The notes below the pieces were generated by a model. It worked only from the letters and a program-made list of their open reading frames with translations. It searched no databases and was not told the DNA's origin. Positions 42,150 through 50,756 of a stretch of 64,000 nucleotides of DNA are shown here, in pieces. Made by a program: the position numbers and the translations under genes. Source of the DNA: Actinoplanes teichomyceticus ATCC 31121 (GTDB lineage Bacteria; Actinomycetota; Actinomycetes; Mycobacteriales; Micromonosporaceae); the NCBI RefSeq assembly GCF_003711105.1, contig NZ_CP023865.1, forward strand, positions 2,939,001 to 3,003,000, in the 5' to 3' direction. Numbering within the stretch: the stretch's first letter is position 1; each line of letters begins with the position of its first letter.

Positions 42150-42445
42150 CTGGCCGGGGCGGTCATCGTTCTTGCCGCGGCGTTGGCGGCCGCGGTGGTT
42201 GTCGTGCTTGCTGCGGCGTTGGCGGTTGCGGTGGTTGGCGTGCTTGGCGGGGCTTTCGTGGCTGTGGTGGTTGTCGTGCTTGGCGGGGCTCTCGCGGCTG
42301 GGGTGGTTGTCGTGCTTGCGGGGCGTTCGCGGCTGGGGTGGTTGCTGTGCTTGGCGGGGCGACGTGGCCGCGGCGGATGCCGTGCATTGCCGGGCCTTCG
42401 TGGCCGCGGTGGCTGTCGTGCTCGCGGGGCGTTCGTGGGCGCGGT
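42150..42445. repeat. 36-bp tandem array
   Basis: About eight degenerate 36-bp units (GGTGGTTGTCGTGCTTGGCG followed by GGGCTTTCGTGGCTGT) run between the sugar-importer operon and the convergent paaR gene. The frames are open on both strands; the minus strand would give 12-residue SPAKHDNHHSHE-like repeats, the plus strand hydrophobic V/L/A repeats. No start, ribosome binding site or partner supports either. The 340 bases from 41807 to 42149 contain no gene; they are looser GC-rich sequence with a few related fragments. Confidence 0.85.
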
Positions 42446-42504
42446 GGTTGTGGCCCCGGTCGCCGACGTGGACGCCGTGCCTCCCGGGATCGCCGAGACG
42501 TCCC

Positions 42505-42690
42505 GCGGAGATCGACGCGCGGCGCGGGCGGGGACTGGCCGCCGGGAGCGGGACGGTGGCGTACCCGGAGGGTCCCGACCTGATCGCCGTGCCCGAAGCG
42601 GAGCCGATCCGCTCGTGGGGTGCCACGCTGGAGGGATTCGTGCGGGTTGCCATCGCGACCGGCGAACCGGGAAGCTGCCGGCCACCCACG
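42505..42690 (+). pseudogene. Possible LysR substrate-binding C-terminal remnant
   Basis: In one plus-strand frame the sequence reads EIDARRGRGLAAGSGTVAYP, then EGPDLIAVPEAEPIRSWGATLEGF. It resembles the end of LysR-family effector domains, where a 'V.AGRG.......A..Y..PD...VPV.D.P......W' pattern occurs. No start or DNA-binding domain precedes it; the frame runs out of the 36-bp array. If real it is a decayed gene fragment with its 5' part lost. The remaining bases to 42931 show nothing recognisable. Confidence 0.3.
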
Positions 42691-42931
42691 GGAGGCGGGC
42701 TGCGCATCCTCCGGGCCGAGGTCGCGCGGCGGGCGGCCGGTCCCGATGCGACGGTACTACGTCGGGGGGATCTCGTCGGCCGCGGGAGCCGGCGTGCCGG
42801 CGCCGGATGCCCGCGGGAGTGTCATCGCCGACGTCGTTGGCGGCGATGACACCCGGTCTCCGGGCGGCCTGCATCCCGCGTGCGATTTCGTTCCCGCGGA
42901 GGCATTACTACCCGCCTGGGGCAACGTTAAC

Positions 42932-43570
42932 TCATTGTTCTTGTTGCCGGCGTTGATCATCTGTTGTGTCGATTGTCCGAAGTCCGTCGAAGGCCAGCCG
43001 GACCACCGTCGCGGCGATCGCCTCCGGCCGTCCCCGCTCCGGCCGGTACCACTCGGCGAGCGAGTTCACCATGCCGAAGAGCAGCCGCGCCGCGGTGGCC
43101 GGGTCGACGTCGGCGCGGATCCCGCCCTCCGCCTGCGCCTGCTTGACCAGCTCGGTGACCAGGGCGTCGAATTCGCGCCGCCGGGCCAGGGCATGCTGTT
43201 CCACCGCGGTGTTGCCGCGGACGCGCAGCAGCAGGGTGACGAACTCCAGCCGCTCGGCGAGGACCAGCACGCTGCGCCGGATCAACTCCTCCAGGCGTAC
43301 GGTGGCGGTGGTCCCCTCGTCGCGCACCCGCGCGGCCGCCTCGAAGAGCCCGTCGACCGCCCGGTCCACGGCCATTGCCAGCAGCTGCTCCTTGCCGCTG
43401 ACGTGGTGATACAGGGTCGACTTGGTGATGCCGAGCGTCTCCGCCACGTCGAACATGCTGGTCGCGTCGTATCCGTGAGCGTTGAAGAGCCGGACCGCGG
43501 CGGCCAGCACCGCGTCCAGATCGTGGCCGGGCCGGCCGCGCCGGCGCGGGGCGGGTCGCGCGCTGTCCAT
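42932..43570 (-). CDS. paaR: TetR-family repressor of phenylacetate catabolism (PaaR-like)
   Basis: 212 residues. The N-terminal HTH is LDAVLAAAVRLFNAHGYDATSMFDVAETLGITKSTLYHHVSGKEQLLAMAV (about 18-68). The ligand domain contains LEELIRRSVLVLAERLEFVTLLLRVRGNTAVEQHALARRREFDALV. It diverges from paaN with a 22-bp dyad in the 106-base gap, the arrangement of actinobacterial PaaR, which is released by phenylacetyl-CoA. ATG 43570 is chosen over the in-frame upstream extension because the HTH then sits at the normal distance from the N-terminus. The gene symbol rests on context and family. Confidence 0.85.
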   Translation of the reverse strand: MDSARPAPRRRGRPGHDLDAVLAAAVRLFNAHGYDATSMFDVAETLGITKSTLYHHVSGKEQLLAMAVDRAVDGLFEAAARVRDEGTTATVRLEELIRRSVLVLAERLEFVTLLLRVRGNTAVEQHALARRREFDALVTELVKQAQAEGGIRADVDPATAARLLFGMVNSLAEWYRPERGRPEAIAATVVRLAFDGLRTIDTTDDQRRQQEQ

Positions 43571-43619
43571 GGGGCGCAATATGTCAGACCTCGCGAGCGG
43601 AGTACGGCAGGGGCTTGAA

Positions 43620-43641
43620 TTACCGACCGAGTGGACGGTAA
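43620..43641. promoter_or_regulatory. 22-bp TetR-type operator between paaR and paaN
   Basis: TTACCG-A-CC, four-base centre GAGT, GG-A-CGGTAA: all eight specified bases in each arm match. It lies 35 bases before the paaN start and 50 bases from the paaR start, so one site can control both. Arms of the ACCGACCG/CGGT type are what TetR-family PaaR proteins bind. Confidence 0.8.
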
Positions 43642-43676
43642 ACATGAGATGCAGCCGATCGCAACGGAGCGGACGA

Positions 43677-45365
43677 ATGACCACACCGGCAGACCTGTAC
43701 GCCTCTCACCGTGAGCTCCTGGAGCGCGCCATCGCGGCGACCGCCGCCCGCGAGTACTGGTCCGCGTTCCCCGAGTCGCCCAGCAAGTCGGTCTATGGCG
43801 AGGACGCCGCGCCCGCCGGCGAGCGCGCCTTCACCGGCCTGCTCGGCAAGCAGTTCCCGGTCGACGTGCCCGGCGCCGTCGGCACGGTGTCGACCGAGCG
43901 CTCGCCCTACGGCATCGAACTCGGCGTCAGCTATCCCAAGGCCGACCCGCTGGCCCTGGTCGCCGCCGCCCGCGCCACCGTCGCTTCCTGGCGCGCCGTG
44001 GGCCCCGAGGGTCGCGCCGGGGTGGCCGCCGAGATCCTGCGCCGGATCAACACGCGCATCTTCGAGATGGCGCACGCCGTGCAGCACACCTCCGGGCAGG
44101 CGTTCGTGATGGCCTTCCAGGCCGGTGGCGCGCACGCCCAGGACCGCGCGCTCGAGGCGATCGCGTACGCGCTGGCCGCCACCACCCGGATGCCGGACCA
44201 CTCGTCCTGGTCCAAACCGCAGCGCGGCGGCGAGCCGTTGAGCATGGCCAAGACCGGCACGGTCGTGGGTCGTGGCGTGGCCCTGGTCATCGGCTGCAAC
44301 ACGTTCCCGACCTGGAACAGCTATCCCGGCCTGTTCGCCAGTCTGGTCACCGGCAACCCGGTGATCGTCAAGCCCCATCCGGGCGCGGTCCTGCCGCTGG
44401 CCATCACCGTGCAGGTGTGCCGTGAGGTCCTGGCCGAGGCGGGTCTGCACCCCGACATCGTCACCCTCGCCGCGGAGGAGCCGGGCGACGGCATCGCCGC
44501 GACCCTGGCCACCCATCCCGACGTGCGGATCGTCGACTTCACCGGCTCCAGCGAGTTCGGCGACTGGCTGGAGGCGAACGCGCGGCAGGCGGTCGTCTAC
44601 ACCGAGAAGGCCGGGCTGAACACGGTCGTGCTCGACTCCACCGCCGACTACCGCGGGCTGCTGCGCAACCTGGCGTTCTCCCTCTCGCTCTACAGCGGCC
44701 AGATGTGCACCACCCCGCAGAACCTGCTGATCCCGCGTGACGGCATCGAGACCGACGCCGGCCGCCGCACCCCGGAGGAGTTCGGCGCCGACCTGGCCAC
44801 CGCGCTGGACAAGCTGCTCGGCGACCCGAAACGGGCGGCCGGCACGCTCGGCGCGATCGTCAACGACGGGGTGCTGGCCCGGCTGACCGAGGCGGCCGGA
44901 TCGCCGGGCGTGGTGCACCCGTCCGCCGCGGTGACCGACGAGCAGTTCCCGGGCGCCACCATCCGCACCCCGGTCGTGCTGCGGCTCGACGCCGCCGACG
45001 AGAAGACGTACACGCGGGAATGGTTCGGGCCGGTGTCGTTCCTGATCACCACCGACTCGACCGAGCACAGCCTGCGGGTGTTCACCGAGACGGTGCGCGC
45101 GCACGGCGCGCTGACCGCGCTGGTGCACTCCACCTCACCTCAGGTGCTGGCCGCCGCCCGGGAGGCGGCGCTGGACGCGGGTGTGCACCTGTCGGAGAAC
45201 CTGACCGGCGGGGTGTTCGTCAACCAGACCGCCGCATTCAGTGACCTGCACGGCACCGGGGCCAACCCGGCGGCGACCGCCTCGCTGACCGACGACTACT
45301 TCGTGTGCGGTCGGTTCTTCACCCTGCAGTCGCGTCACCACGTGGCGCCGGTGGCCGCGTCGTGA
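43677..45365 (+). CDS. paaN: Phenylacetic acid degradation protein PaaN (aldehyde dehydrogenase)
   Basis: 562 residues, matching PaaN, the aldehyde-dehydrogenase-type ring-cleavage enzyme found in many Gram-positive paa operons in place of PaaZ. The catalytic Cys344 is in SGQMCTTPQN and the general base Glu310 in VVYTEKAGLN; VDFTGSSEFG (287-296) is the Rossmann Gly motif and PVIVKPHPGA the cofactor loop. There is no MaoC hydratase domain, so it would oxidise the ring-opened semialdehyde and need a separate hydrolase. GGAG lies eight bases before ATG 43677. It diverges from paaR under the shared operator and precedes paaABCDE by 130 bases. Confidence 0.93.
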   Translation: MTTPADLYASHRELLERAIAATAAREYWSAFPESPSKSVYGEDAAPAGERAFTGLLGKQFPVDVPGAVGTVSTERSPYGIELGVSYPKADPLALVAAARATVASWRAVGPEGRAGVAAEILRRINTRIFEMAHAVQHTSGQAFVMAFQAGGAHAQDRALEAIAYALAATTRMPDHSSWSKPQRGGEPLSMAKTGTVVGRGVALVIGCNTFPTWNSYPGLFASLVTGNPVIVKPHPGAVLPLAITVQVCREVLAEAGLHPDIVTLAAEEPGDGIAATLATHPDVRIVDFTGSSEFGDWLEANARQAVVYTEKAGLNTVVLDSTADYRGLLRNLAFSLSLYSGQMCTTPQNLLIPRDGIETDAGRRTPEEFGADLATALDKLLGDPKRAAGTLGAIVNDGVLARLTEAAGSPGVVHPSAAVTDEQFPGATIRTPVVLRLDAADEKTYTREWFGPVSFLITTDSTEHSLRVFTETVRAHGALTALVHSTSPQVLAAAREAALDAGVHLSENLTGGVFVNQTAAFSDLHGTGANPAATASLTDDYFVCGRFFTLQSRHHVAPVAAS

Positions 45366-45495
45366 CCGGAGCCGGCGCCGGCTCGGCCGGGGTGATCGCG
45401 GCATCCGCCCGTCACGGTCGCTCCGGTGACAGGCCGGCGCCGGTGATCGCGCTCCGGGGATCGCGGAAGTCACCTGAGACAGAGAGGAGGGTGCC

Positions 45496-46434
45496 ATGAG
45501 CGGTGAGGAGACCTTCGCGGACACCATCGCGCGCGACCAGCGGGTGGAGCCGCGGGACTGGATGCCGGACGGCTACCGCCAGACCTTGATCCGGCAGATC
45601 GCGCAGCACGCCCACTCGGAGATCATCGGTATGCAGCCGGAGGGCGAGTGGATCACCCGTGCCCCGACCCTGCGGCGCAAGGCGATCCTGCTGGCCAAGG
45701 TGCAGGACGAGGCCGGACACGGGCTCTATCTCTACTCCGCGGCGGAAACCCTCGGCGCGGATCGCGGCGACCTGACCCGGCGGCTGATCGAGGGCCGGCA
45801 GAAGTACTCGTCGATCTTCAACTACCCGACGCTCAGCTTCGCCGACGTCGGCGTGATCGGCTGGCTCGTCGACGGCGCCGCGATCTGCAACCAGGTGCCC
45901 CTCTGTCGCAGCTCCTACGGGCCGTATGCCCGCGCCATGATCCGGATCTGCAAGGAAGAGTCCTTCCACCAACGGCAGGGCTACGAACTGCTGATGACCA
46001 TGATGGGCGGCACCCCCGCACAGCGCGACATGGTGCAGGACGCGGTCAACCGCTGGTGGTGGCCGTCGCTGATGATGTTCGGCCCGCCGGACGCCGACTC
46101 GCCGAACTCGGCCCGCTCGATGGCTTGGAAGATCAAACGACACAGCAACGACGAGCTCCGGCAGCGCTTCGTCGACATGACGGTGCCGCAGGCCGAGACG
46201 CTCGGCGTGACCCTGCCCGACCCGCAACTGCGCTGGAACCCCGACCGCGGGCACCACGATTTCGGCGATCCGGACTGGTCCGAGCTGCACCGGGTGATCT
46301 CCGGGGACGGGCCGCTCAACCGGCAGCGGATCGCCCGGCGCCGCGAGGCCGACAGCGAAGGCGCCTGGGTGCGCGAGGCGGCCGCGGCCCACGCGGCGAA
46401 ACACTCCGGCAGCGGGAGCGAGGATCGGCGATGA
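45496..46434 (+). CDS. paaA: 1,2-phenylacetyl-CoA epoxidase catalytic subunit A
   Basis: 312 residues. PaaA is the di-iron oxygenase subunit that epoxidises the ring of phenylacetyl-CoA. Ligand motifs are visible: [13 protein letters not shown] (Glu42), [13 protein letters not shown] (Glu72, His75) and [15 protein letters not shown] (Glu154/155 and His158). The [33 protein letters not shown] and [20 protein letters not shown] segments are PaaA-specific. GGAGGG precedes the ATG. It overlaps paaB by four bases and heads the paaABCDE operon. The family normally forms a heterohexamer with PaaC. Confidence 0.97.
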   Translation: MSGEETFADTIARDQRVEPRDWMPDGYRQTLIRQIAQHAHSEIIGMQPEGEWITRAPTLRRKAILLAKVQDEAGHGLYLYSAAETLGADRGDLTRRLIEGRQKYSSIFNYPTLSFADVGVIGWLVDGAAICNQVPLCRSSYGPYARAMIRICKEESFHQRQGYELLMTMMGGTPAQRDMVQDAVNRWWWPSLMMFGPPDADSPNSARSMAWKIKRHSNDELRQRFVDMTVPQAETLGVTLPDPQLRWNPDRGHHDFGDPDWSELHRVISGDGPLNRQRIARRREADSEGAWVREAAAAHAAKHSGSGSEDRR

Positions 46435-46727
46435 GCGACGAGGTGCGGCACGAGTGGCCGCTGTTCGAGGTGTTCGTGCGCGCCAAGCGCGGGCTCAACC
46501 ACGTGCACGTCGGATCCCTACGGGCCGCTGACCACGCGATGGCCCTGCAGCACGCCCGCGATCTCTACACCCGGCGCAACGAGGGGGTCAGCATCTGGGT
46601 GGTGCGCTCCGCCGACGTGGTGGCCAGCGATCCCGACGACAAGGCGGCGTACTTCGAGCCGAGCGCCGACAAGGTGTACCGGCATCCGACGTACTACGCC
46701 ATCCCCGACTCGGTGCCGCACATCTGA
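46431..46727 (+). CDS. paaB: 1,2-phenylacetyl-CoA epoxidase subunit B
   Basis: 98 residues, the small bridging subunit of the epoxidase. It shows the family pattern [81 protein letters not shown] in full. It has no metal or cofactor site; PaaB organises PaaAC dimers. ATGA overlap with paaA couples translation. Confidence 0.96.
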   Translation: MSDEVRHEWPLFEVFVRAKRGLNHVHVGSLRAADHAMALQHARDLYTRRNEGVSIWVVRSADVVASDPDDKAAYFEPSADKVYRHPTYYAIPDSVPHI

Positions 46728-46734
46728 GGTGATG

Positions 46735-47643
46735 ATGGCCTTCGACGACGCGTACGGTGCGCTCACCGACCACGATGACGACGCTCGCTGGGCGTACGGC
46801 ACCGGCTTCACCGACCCGCTGGCCGGTGTGCCGTCCGAGCTGCCGTCCGGGGTGGACCGCGCGGACCTGGCGACGTACTGCCTGATGCTGGGCGACGACG
46901 CGCTCGTCATGTCGCACCGGTTGCAGCAGTGGGTGACTCGGGCACCCGAGTTGGAAGACGAGCTGGCCCTGGCCAACATCGGACTGGACCTGCTCGGTCA
47001 GGCGCGCCTGCTGCTCACCCGGGCCGGTGCGGCCGAGGGCGCGGGTCGCGACGAGGACGACCTCGCCTACCGGCGCGACCCGCATGAATTCCGCAACCTC
47101 CGGCTCGCCGAGCGTGCCGACGCCGACTTCGCCCACCTGATGGCCCGGCTGCTGGTCTTCACCACCTGGCGGCTGGCCCTCTTCGACCGGCTGGCCGGCT
47201 CCCGCGACCCCATGCTGGCCGCGATCGCCGCCAAGGGCGTCAAGGAGCTGACCTACCACCGCGACTACGCCGCCCGGTGGGTCGTCCGGCTCGGCGACGG
47301 GACCGCGCTGTCCCGCGAGCGCATGTCCGCCGCGGTGACCGCGATCCTGCCGCTGGTCACCGAGATGTTCCAGCCGCACGACATCGAACTGCGGCTGACC
47401 TCGGCCGGAGTCGCCGTCGATGTGGCCGGTCTGCGTGCCGAGTTCGACGGGGTGCTCAGCCAGGTGCTGAGCGCGGCGACCATCGATGTCGAGCCGGCGA
47501 CGGCCGGGACCACCATACCGGTCACGACATCCGGCACCGCCGTCGTCGCTTCCGGGCGCGGCGGCGAGCACACCGAGGCGCTGGGCGACATCCTCGCCGA
47601 GATGCAGGAGCTGGCCCGCGCCATACCCGGAGGTGCGTGGTGA
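46735..47643 (+). CDS. paaC: 1,2-phenylacetyl-CoA epoxidase structural subunit C
   Basis: About 302 residues; the ferritin-like partner of PaaA that lacks a functional metal site. Recognisable segments: YCLMLGDDALVMSHRLQQWVTRAPELEDELALANIGLDLLGQARLLL, LAYRRDPHEFRNLRLAERADADFAHLMARLLVF, KGVKELTYHRDYAARWVVRLGDGT. Three starts (GTG 46729, ATG 46732, ATG 46735) follow paaB closely; the last has the best spacing from GAGG. The C-terminus GGEHTEALGDILAEMQELARAIPGGAW is the usual helical tail. The paaD start overlaps the stop. Confidence 0.95.
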   Translation: MAFDDAYGALTDHDDDARWAYGTGFTDPLAGVPSELPSGVDRADLATYCLMLGDDALVMSHRLQQWVTRAPELEDELALANIGLDLLGQARLLLTRAGAAEGAGRDEDDLAYRRDPHEFRNLRLAERADADFAHLMARLLVFTTWRLALFDRLAGSRDPMLAAIAAKGVKELTYHRDYAARWVVRLGDGTALSRERMSAAVTAILPLVTEMFQPHDIELRLTSAGVAVDVAGLRAEFDGVLSQVLSAATIDVEPATAGTTIPVTTSGTAVVASGRGGEHTEALGDILAEMQELARAIPGGAW

Positions 47644-48146
47644 TCCCGGTGACGATGCTGGACGCCGCGACGGTCGTCGGGCAGGTGACCGACCCGGAAC
47701 TGCCGATGGTCACGCTGGCCGAGCTCGGCATCGTGCGTGACGTGCGGCAGGACGGCGATGGCGTGCTCGTGACGATCACACCGACCTACTCGGGTTGCCC
47801 GGCGATGGAAACCATCCGCGCCGACATCGCCGGCGCGTTGCGGCGGGCCGGGTTCGAGCGGGTCGAGGTGCGTACCGTGCTGGCGCCGGCCTGGACCACC
47901 GACTGGATCAGCGAAACCGGCCGCCGCAAGCTCGCCGAAGCCGGCATCGCGCCGCCCGGGCCGGCGCCACGCCGGCCCGCCGGCCCGGTGCCTCTCACGC
48001 TGACGCCACGCCCGAGCGACCTCCGATGCCCGCGCTGCGGTTCCGCCGACACCGAAGCGGTCGCCGCGTTCGGCGCCACCGCCTGCCGTGAGTTGCGCCG
48101 ATGCCGAGCCTGCCGGGAACCGTTCGAGCACATGAAGGAGATCTGA
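47640..48146 (+). CDS. paaD: PaaD, Fe-S maturation protein of the phenylacetyl-CoA epoxidase
   Basis: 168 residues. A DUF59/MIP18-type domain fills the N-terminal half: VTDPELPMVTLAELGIVRDV, then TPTYSGCPAMETIRADIAGAL with the conserved Cys. The C-terminal zinc-finger-like end carries CPRCGSADTEAVAAFGATACRELRRCRACREPFEHMKEI, the PaaD-specific cysteine pattern. It assists cluster or di-iron assembly for PaaAC/PaaE. GGAGG lies six bases before GTG 47640; the stop is followed two bases later by the paaE start. Confidence 0.95.
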   Translation: MIPVTMLDAATVVGQVTDPELPMVTLAELGIVRDVRQDGDGVLVTITPTYSGCPAMETIRADIAGALRRAGFERVEVRTVLAPAWTTDWISETGRRKLAEAGIAPPGPAPRRPAGPVPLTLTPRPSDLRCPRCGSADTEAVAAFGATACRELRRCRACREPFEHMKEI

Positions 48147-48147
48147 G

Positions 48148-49194
48148 GTGGCGATCGGCGAGTTCCACGCGCTACGGGTCGCCACGGTGGACCGGCTCTG
48201 CCCGGACGCGGTCGCGGTCACCCTCGCGGTGCCGCCCGAACTGGCCCGACGGTTCGCGTTCCGGCCCGGCCAGTCGCTGACCGTGCGCCGCGCCGAGGAA
48301 CGCCGCACCTACTCGATCTGCGCACCCGCCGGGGGCACGCCTCGCATCGGGGTGCGTGAGGTGCCGGGCGGCAAGATCTCCGGATGGATCGTGCACGACC
48401 TGCGGCCCGGCGACGAGATCGAGGTGGCCCCGCCGTCCGGGACGTTCACCCCCGACCTGACGACCGGCGGGCGGCACGTGCTGATCGCCGCCGGCTCCGG
48501 GATCACCCCGCTGTTGTCGATCGCGGCGTCACTGCTGCGCCGGCCGGACACCGAGGTCGTCCTGTTCTACGGCAACCGGCGCACGGACACGGTGATGTTC
48601 GCCGAGGAGCTCGCCGACCTCAAGGACCGCTACCCGTCCCGCCTTGAACTGGTGCACGTGCTGTCCCGGGAGCCGCGTGAGGTGGAACTCTTCTCCGGGC
48701 GGCTGGACGCGGCACGGCTTCGCGCGCTGTTACCGCTGCTGATCGACGTGCCGGCGGTCGATCACTGGTGGCTGTGCGGACCGTTCGGCATGGTGACCGA
48801 CGCGACCACGGTGCTCGGCGAGGCCGGTGTCGCGCCGGAGCGCATCCACCGCGAGCTTTTCTGGGTGGACGAGGCGCCGCCGGAGCCGGTGCGTTCCGAG
48901 CCGGAGGCCCGCGGCCCCAGCAGCGAGATAACCGTTCACCTGGACGGCCGGTCCACCACGGTCACCGTCGAGGAGGGCGTCACCCTGCTCGACGGGGTGC
49001 AGCGGTCTCGGCCGGACCTGCCGTTCGCGTGCAAGGGCGGTGTCTGCGGGACCTGTCGGGCCAGGGTGATCGAGGGTGACGTGACCATGCGGCGCAACTT
49101 CGCTCTGGAGGCGGCCGAGCTGGCCGCCGGGTTCGTTCTGACCTGCCAGAGCACGGCCGCCTCGCCGAAGGTGGTGGTCGACTTCGACGAATGA
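48148..49194 (+). CDS. paaE: 1,2-phenylacetyl-CoA epoxidase reductase subunit E
   Basis: 348 residues. It is an FNR-type reductase with a C-terminal plant-type 2Fe-2S domain, passing electrons from NADPH to PaaA. FAD-binding RTYSICAP (about 50-57) is followed by GKISGWIVHDLRPGDEIEVAPPSG, NAD(P)-binding LIAAGSGITPLLSIAASLLR and VVLFYGNRRTDTVMF, and WWLCGPFGMV. The ferredoxin end is VTLLDGVQRSRPDLPFACKGGVCGTCRARVIEG, with the last Cys in FVLTCQS. GTG 48148 has AAGGAG seven bases upstream. It is the last gene of the operon; paaG, H, F, J and paaK are not in the window. Confidence 0.96.
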   Translation: MAIGEFHALRVATVDRLCPDAVAVTLAVPPELARRFAFRPGQSLTVRRAEERRTYSICAPAGGTPRIGVREVPGGKISGWIVHDLRPGDEIEVAPPSGTFTPDLTTGGRHVLIAAGSGITPLLSIAASLLRRPDTEVVLFYGNRRTDTVMFAEELADLKDRYPSRLELVHVLSREPREVELFSGRLDAARLRALLPLLIDVPAVDHWWLCGPFGMVTDATTVLGEAGVAPERIHRELFWVDEAPPEPVRSEPEARGPSSEITVHLDGRSTTVTVEEGVTLLDGVQRSRPDLPFACKGGVCGTCRARVIEGDVTMRRNFALEAAELAAGFVLTCQSTAASPKVVVDFDE

Positions 49195-49439
49195 GCCCGG
49201 GCGTACCAGGGCCGGTGTGCCCATCCGGACCTTCGCGCGCACAACTGCCCAGGCCGAACGCCGCGCCGGCGCGACACCGTGGCGGGCCTCCGCGGGCGCC
49301 ACTCGCACACGCGGAGCAGAGCGGTCTGCCCGGTGGGCGCGGACCATCCCTCGTAGGAGGGGCACGGCGAACAGCTCGGCGACGTGGCTGACCAGGTCGA
49401 CGAAGCCGAACGCCTGCCGTTGCAGGTCTCGGATGCGTC

Positions 49440-49752
49440 ACCCCGCCCGGACGGTGCGGTCTCGGCCAGCACGGTATGGAGTCGATGCCGGCGATGCGAC
49501 TTCTGTCTGGACGGGGCGGCGTGGCCCCAACGCCGGTGATGTGGCTCGTGTCTGGACGGGACGGTGTGGCCCCAACGCCGGTGATGTGGCTCGTGTCTGG
49601 ACGGGGCGGCGTGGCCCCAACGCCGGTGATGTGGCTCGTGTCTGGACGGGGCGGCGTGGCCCCAACGCCGGTGATGTGGCTCGTGTCTGGACGGGGCGGC
49701 GTGGCCTCAACACCGGTGATGCGGCTCGCGCCTGGACGGCGCGGTCTCGACC
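49440..49752. repeat. 45-bp tandem array overlapping the hydrolase 3' end
   Basis: CTGGACGGGGCGG-type units begin at 49506, 49551, 49596, 49641, 49686 and 49731, exactly 45 bases apart; a diverged copy precedes them. The unit covering 49692-49736 contains the stop codon and last codons of the minus-strand hydrolase gene (stop at 49707), so the C-terminal residues PSRREPHHRC are repeat-encoded. The stretch 49195-49439 between paaE and the array has no supported gene; one minus-strand frame there (RDLQRQAFGFVDLVSHVAEL) looks protein-like but has no start. Confidence 0.95.
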
Positions 49753-50735
49753 GCGGCGGTGTCGCCGCAAAGCGACAGATACTCGTCGAGCACCCGGCGG
49801 AAGGCGGCTGGCTGCTCCACCCACGGGTAGTGGCCGCATCGCGCGAGCACCTCGGCACGCCCGGACGGGAACAAGGTTGCCAGCGCCACCACCGGGGCCA
49901 GGCCGGTCAGGCAGTCCTCAGCGCCCGCGATGACCAGCACCGGCGCGGTGACCCGGGCCAGGCGGGTGGCGAAGTCCGCCGGTGGGTCGACGCTGAAGTA
50001 TGCCTTCACGGCGGGCAGCGCCCATTCGCCGACCAGGGCGTGGGTCTGCTCGGCGGGGCCCCAGGCGGCGTACCCCAGCGGCGCGCACGCCCGGTGCCAG
50101 GCGTTGAACGCCGCGTCGTCGCCGAGATCCGGCCCGGCCTTCGATGCCGCCTCGGCGGCGTCGAACGCGGGCTCGCCGCGCCGGCGGGCGATGAGATCCT
50201 CGGCGTCCGGCGGAGTGTCGACCAGATACGTTGCGGGCGGGGTGACCAGCGCCAGGCCGGCGACCCGGTCCGGGTACTGCGCGGCGTAGGCGAGAGCGAG
50301 CCGGGTTCCGGCGGAGTGCCCGACGAGCACGATCCGCTCCTGCCCGAGGTGCACCCGCAGCCGCTCCAGATCAGCGGCCTGGCGCCAGTAAGCCCCGGCC
50401 TGGCCCGGATCAGGAACTGCCGCCTCGGCACCAGCCTCGTCCGGGCGTGACGCGGCGTCGACCGGTTCGGGATCGGGGGCGATCTGTGGCGTCTGGGGCG
50501 CGGCGGGCTCGGCATCGGGGCCGGTCTGCGGTGCGAGCGGCGCGGCGGGGGAGCGACCCACGCCGCGCAGATGGGGAACGAGCAGCCGGTGCCGGTCCGG
50601 CAGACCCGCCAGGTCCCCGAGATAGTCCGGATGCCGTGCGGCGCCTCCGGCCAGCACGATCACCGGCGGATGATCTCCCGGTGCGGTGTCGTCGTAGTGC
50701 AGCGGCGTCCCATCGAACCCGGTATAGATCGGCAC
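49707..50735 (-). CDS. Alpha/beta-hydrolase, proline-iminopeptidase-like
   Basis: 342 residues. The fold and triad are recognisable: HLRGVGRS, the nucleophile elbow LVGHSAGTRLALAYAAQYPDRVAGLALVTP, VLVIAGAEDCLTGLAP for the acid and CGHYPWVEQPAAF for His. WRQAADLERLRVHLGQERIVLVGHSAG and the 'AFNAWHRACAPLGYAAWGP' lid suggest proline iminopeptidase relatives. An unusual Pro/Ala/Asp-rich insert of ~45 residues (PLAPQTGPDAEPAAPQTPQI...) separates HLRGVGRS from AYWRQAAD. The C-terminus ETAPSRREPHHRC is encoded by the 45-bp array. GTG 50735 has TAGGGT six bases upstream, which fits leaderless transcription. Confidence 0.88.
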   Translation of the reverse strand: MPIYTGFDGTPLHYDDTAPGDHPPVIVLAGGAARHPDYLGDLAGLPDRHRLLVPHLRGVGRSPAAPLAPQTGPDAEPAAPQTPQIAPDPEPVDAASRPDEAGAEAAVPDPGQAGAYWRQAADLERLRVHLGQERIVLVGHSAGTRLALAYAAQYPDRVAGLALVTPPATYLVDTPPDAEDLIARRRGEPAFDAAEAASKAGPDLGDDAAFNAWHRACAPLGYAAWGPAEQTHALVGEWALPAVKAYFSVDPPADFATRLARVTAPVLVIAGAEDCLTGLAPVVALATLFPSGRAEVLARCGHYPWVEQPAAFRRVLDEYLSLCGDTAAVETAPSRREPHHRC

Positions 50736-50756
50736 CTCCCGACCCTAAGTCATCGG

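Noticed and set aside
42129..42707. Histidine-rich repeat protein (SPAKHDNHHSHE units) on the minus strand of the 36-bp array
   Set aside because: It looks attractive as a metal-binding protein, but the start region is a shadow of other sequence, no ribosome binding site is present, and the array behaves like the non-coding ones nearby.
49440..49752. CRISPR array
   Set aside because: The 45-bp units are contiguous and nearly identical along their whole length, with no unique spacers; the same holds for all other arrays. No cas genes are seen.
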